NCBI GenBank assembly: GCA_002305165.1 | Contig: DBQI01000065.1 | Location: 1 to 64,000, forward strand | Length of the DNA: 64,000 nt | Direction of reading: 5' to 3' | Origin: Armatimonadetes bacterium UBA1398 | GTDB lineage: Bacteria > Armatimonadota > Zipacnadia > UBA1398 | Shown: positions 63,701 through 64,000 of the stretch, one piece after another | Position numbering within the stretch: the first letter of the stretch is position 1 | How the letters are laid out: every line of letters starts with the position of its first letter | The notes under the pieces: model-generated | The model's input: the letters and a program-made list of their open reading frames with translations, nothing else | What the model was told of the DNA's origin: nothing | Database searches by the model: none | Translations under genes and position numbers: made by a program

Positions 63701-64000
63701 TGGGCCCACAGGCCCTGGCGCGGATCGCCGAGGGCGTAGAGGTCCTGGGGCGTGGCCGCAGTGACGCCGATGCTGACGCCACCGACCTCGGTGATGAGGT
63801 ACCGCTCCACCCCGGAGGCGGCCGCCGGTTCCTCTCCCATGTTGGCGGAAAGGAAGGGCGCAGCGCCGATCTCAGCGGCCCGGCGCAGGAACTCGGGCCC
63901 CCACTGAAGCTCCTCATCGCCCACGGCGTAGGCTGCGTACCCCATGTCGGCGCAGGCCGCCAGATGGACCTCGGTCCGCTCTCGGTCGACGACGGGCCCC
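60706..64000 (-). CDS. Giant exported fusion: two 5'-nucleotidase-like domains, thioredoxin-like domains, tetrahaem cytochrome c (5' end outside window)
   Basis: The frame is open to the right edge, so the N terminus is missing; at least 1,098 residues are present (numbered here from Met at 63945). Order: end of a first metallophosphatase-like domain (VVLSHLGSDRTRLLAE, NAHYRRPGG); a thioredoxin-like domain with WGCGYC (Cys219, Cys222) and a PGTPTLYLNN loop; a Cys-rich stretch near 385-415; a second DsbA/thioredoxin-like region; a second 5'-nucleotidase-like domain from 687 (YTGSTNGQLEACRCPGNPYG, VDSGDVFSETPEW, GHEGMSLQVP); and four c-haem motifs CGACH, CWSCH, CVACH and CLTCH (976-1060). In the second phosphatase the usual metal Asp-x-His is Ser-Thr-Asn. 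Must be exported for haem attachment. Possible redox-linked hydrolase or sulfur-compound enzyme; function unknown. Confidence 0.85.
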   Translation of the reverse strand, partial: GPVVDRERTEVHLAACADMGYAAYAVGDEELQWGPEFLRRAAEIGAAPFLSANMGEEPAAASGVERYLITEVGGVSIGVTAATPQDLYALGDPRQGLWAQVGDPIEGVSRVVQEMRDQVDLVVVLSHLGSDRTRLLAESVPGVDIFINAHYRRPGGLIDRVGDALIGEFNLEARALSQLDLKVDGRAMAEYRLREIPLDPSVPDDPAQAQRVEEWLQRKDTIDAPRLVLDYYTAWGCGYCVEMEPQLREALRLFGEGRVELRRWHVVHFDAEAGQFYSTFGPPAIVEARRELAIQVLYGRDAVARYASLRALQPSVEADTVLQAQGLDPGAVMELAGSDEVATMLLAHADRARRFMIPGTPTLYLNNVEYESANATPALLRTLCWTLPEALRGEACAGVPECASHSDCRRPGQLGYCRDAGTGDARCEFTDPTPLELIVVGSEDASLTSHRALVSDLGGLLPGLQPREVTYASEEGQALAELGGVQWLPAFFLPAEQLEQRPNLDQIVSGLVKTGTHYMVRPENTVSGLMVGRERQPDRLDIYYRCSDAAAQESVATVLELLERAGGGAAYSLELHPALAITAEGNLAAQGGVAEIEEAARQAVIWRDHRQAMATYLRSRIEAANSSYWDVPLRRAGLEPDEIRERATSDRALMDALYADAQVQAELGVYGECLLLYENREVADIAGQEAALAVADRIGLAPTSLTILYTGSTNGQLEACRCPGNPYGGLSRQAGALAELRDMYPASILVDSGDVFSETPEWTKFEYLQRAYAAMEYDAIAIGDQDFTYSVDVLAALIQGSPLPYVAANVAVGSAEPRSKLIERRGVRVGVVAVTSPRVFAFGDTAAPKGAEITDATEAARREIASLKPSASVIVVLFHGMLEDARRLAEDVPGIDVIVCGHEGMSLQVPDRVGDTHIVAPGRNGEWVGRITLRLDGEGRPIAAEPHLIPMDEQILDSPEVAGLIAEYQERVQAGQRDLILAAATDESAQPETCGACHAEQLEQWQATSHARAAQTLRDLDREFDPDCWSCHSAAPLVPEAARLPDVTCVACHRVGPPTETGHEILEPLTVETCLTCHTEGKSPHFDEARYWPAVEH

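Overview
The window is 64 kb of dense, high-G+C bacterial chromosome (my impression is mid-60s percent; not computed). No rRNA, tRNA, CRISPR array, insertion sequence or prophage could be recognised. The mix of genes points to an uncultured, heterotrophic, probably Gram-negative-type lineage of the Armatimonadota or a similar phylum. It includes many secreted carbohydrate-active proteins, uroporphyrinogen-decarboxylase-like proteins next to glycosidases, a ThuA protein, a DUF2723 membrane protein, type IV pilin-like proteins and a multihaem cytochrome. This taxonomic guess is inference only; no marker gene was compared.

Layout. (1) 0.2-3.7 kb: a nitroreductase, two sugar ABC permeases without a visible binding protein or ATPase, and a small acidic protein. 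(2) 3.8-8.6 kb: a NapH-like membrane iron-sulfur protein, divergent from acyl-CoA dehydrogenase, EtfB and a ferredoxin-fused EtfA. (3) 8.7-21.3 kb: secreted double-propeller protein, SfsA, an orphan Eco57I-like adenine methylase, sialidase, a GH42-like protein, a beta-helix protein, two UroD-like proteins and a lipoprotein. (4) 21.6-30.4 kb: nine tightly packed co-directional genes: FHA protein, degenerate PP2C, acyl carrier protein, two alpha/beta hydrolases, three family 4 glycosyltransferases and a receiver-HATPase protein. This resembles the core of exosortase-A type exopolysaccharide loci but has no exosortase in view and carries its own signalling genes. (5) 30.5-40.8 kb: secreted and membrane proteins (SNase-like, LamG-esterase, DUF2723-TPR, rubrerythrin-like lipoprotein, GHL6-type hydrolase, PEGA-FGE-like protein). 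(6) 40.8-42.5 kb: housekeeping rsmD-coaD-coiled-coil operon. (7) 42.7-50.3 kb: BsuPI-like protein, membrane PP2C phosphatase, CoA-binding and ThuA proteins, two pilin-like genes (one a miniature form with an 11-C tract) and a CsgG/FlgT-like protein. (8) 50.5-53.2 kb: the t6A cluster tsaE, tsaB-rimI (fused), tsaD. (9) 53.3-60.7 kb: sugar isomerase, DmpA-like peptidase, Asp/Glu racemase, GH43, PEP carboxykinase, MFS transporter and HAD phosphatase. (10) 60.7-64.0 kb: a very large exported protein joining two 5'-nucleotidase-like domains, thioredoxin-like domains and a tetrahaem cytochrome; its N terminus lies beyond the window.

The most interesting candidates for something undescribed are the signalling-plus-glycan operon in region 4, the phosphoesterase/thioredoxin/cytochrome fusion in region 10, the ferredoxin-EtfA/NapH electron-transfer block in region 2, and the miniature pilin in region 7. 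Convergent gene pairs are often separated by long perfect hairpins, and co-directional genes commonly overlap by ATGA or GTGA, so translational coupling is the rule here.
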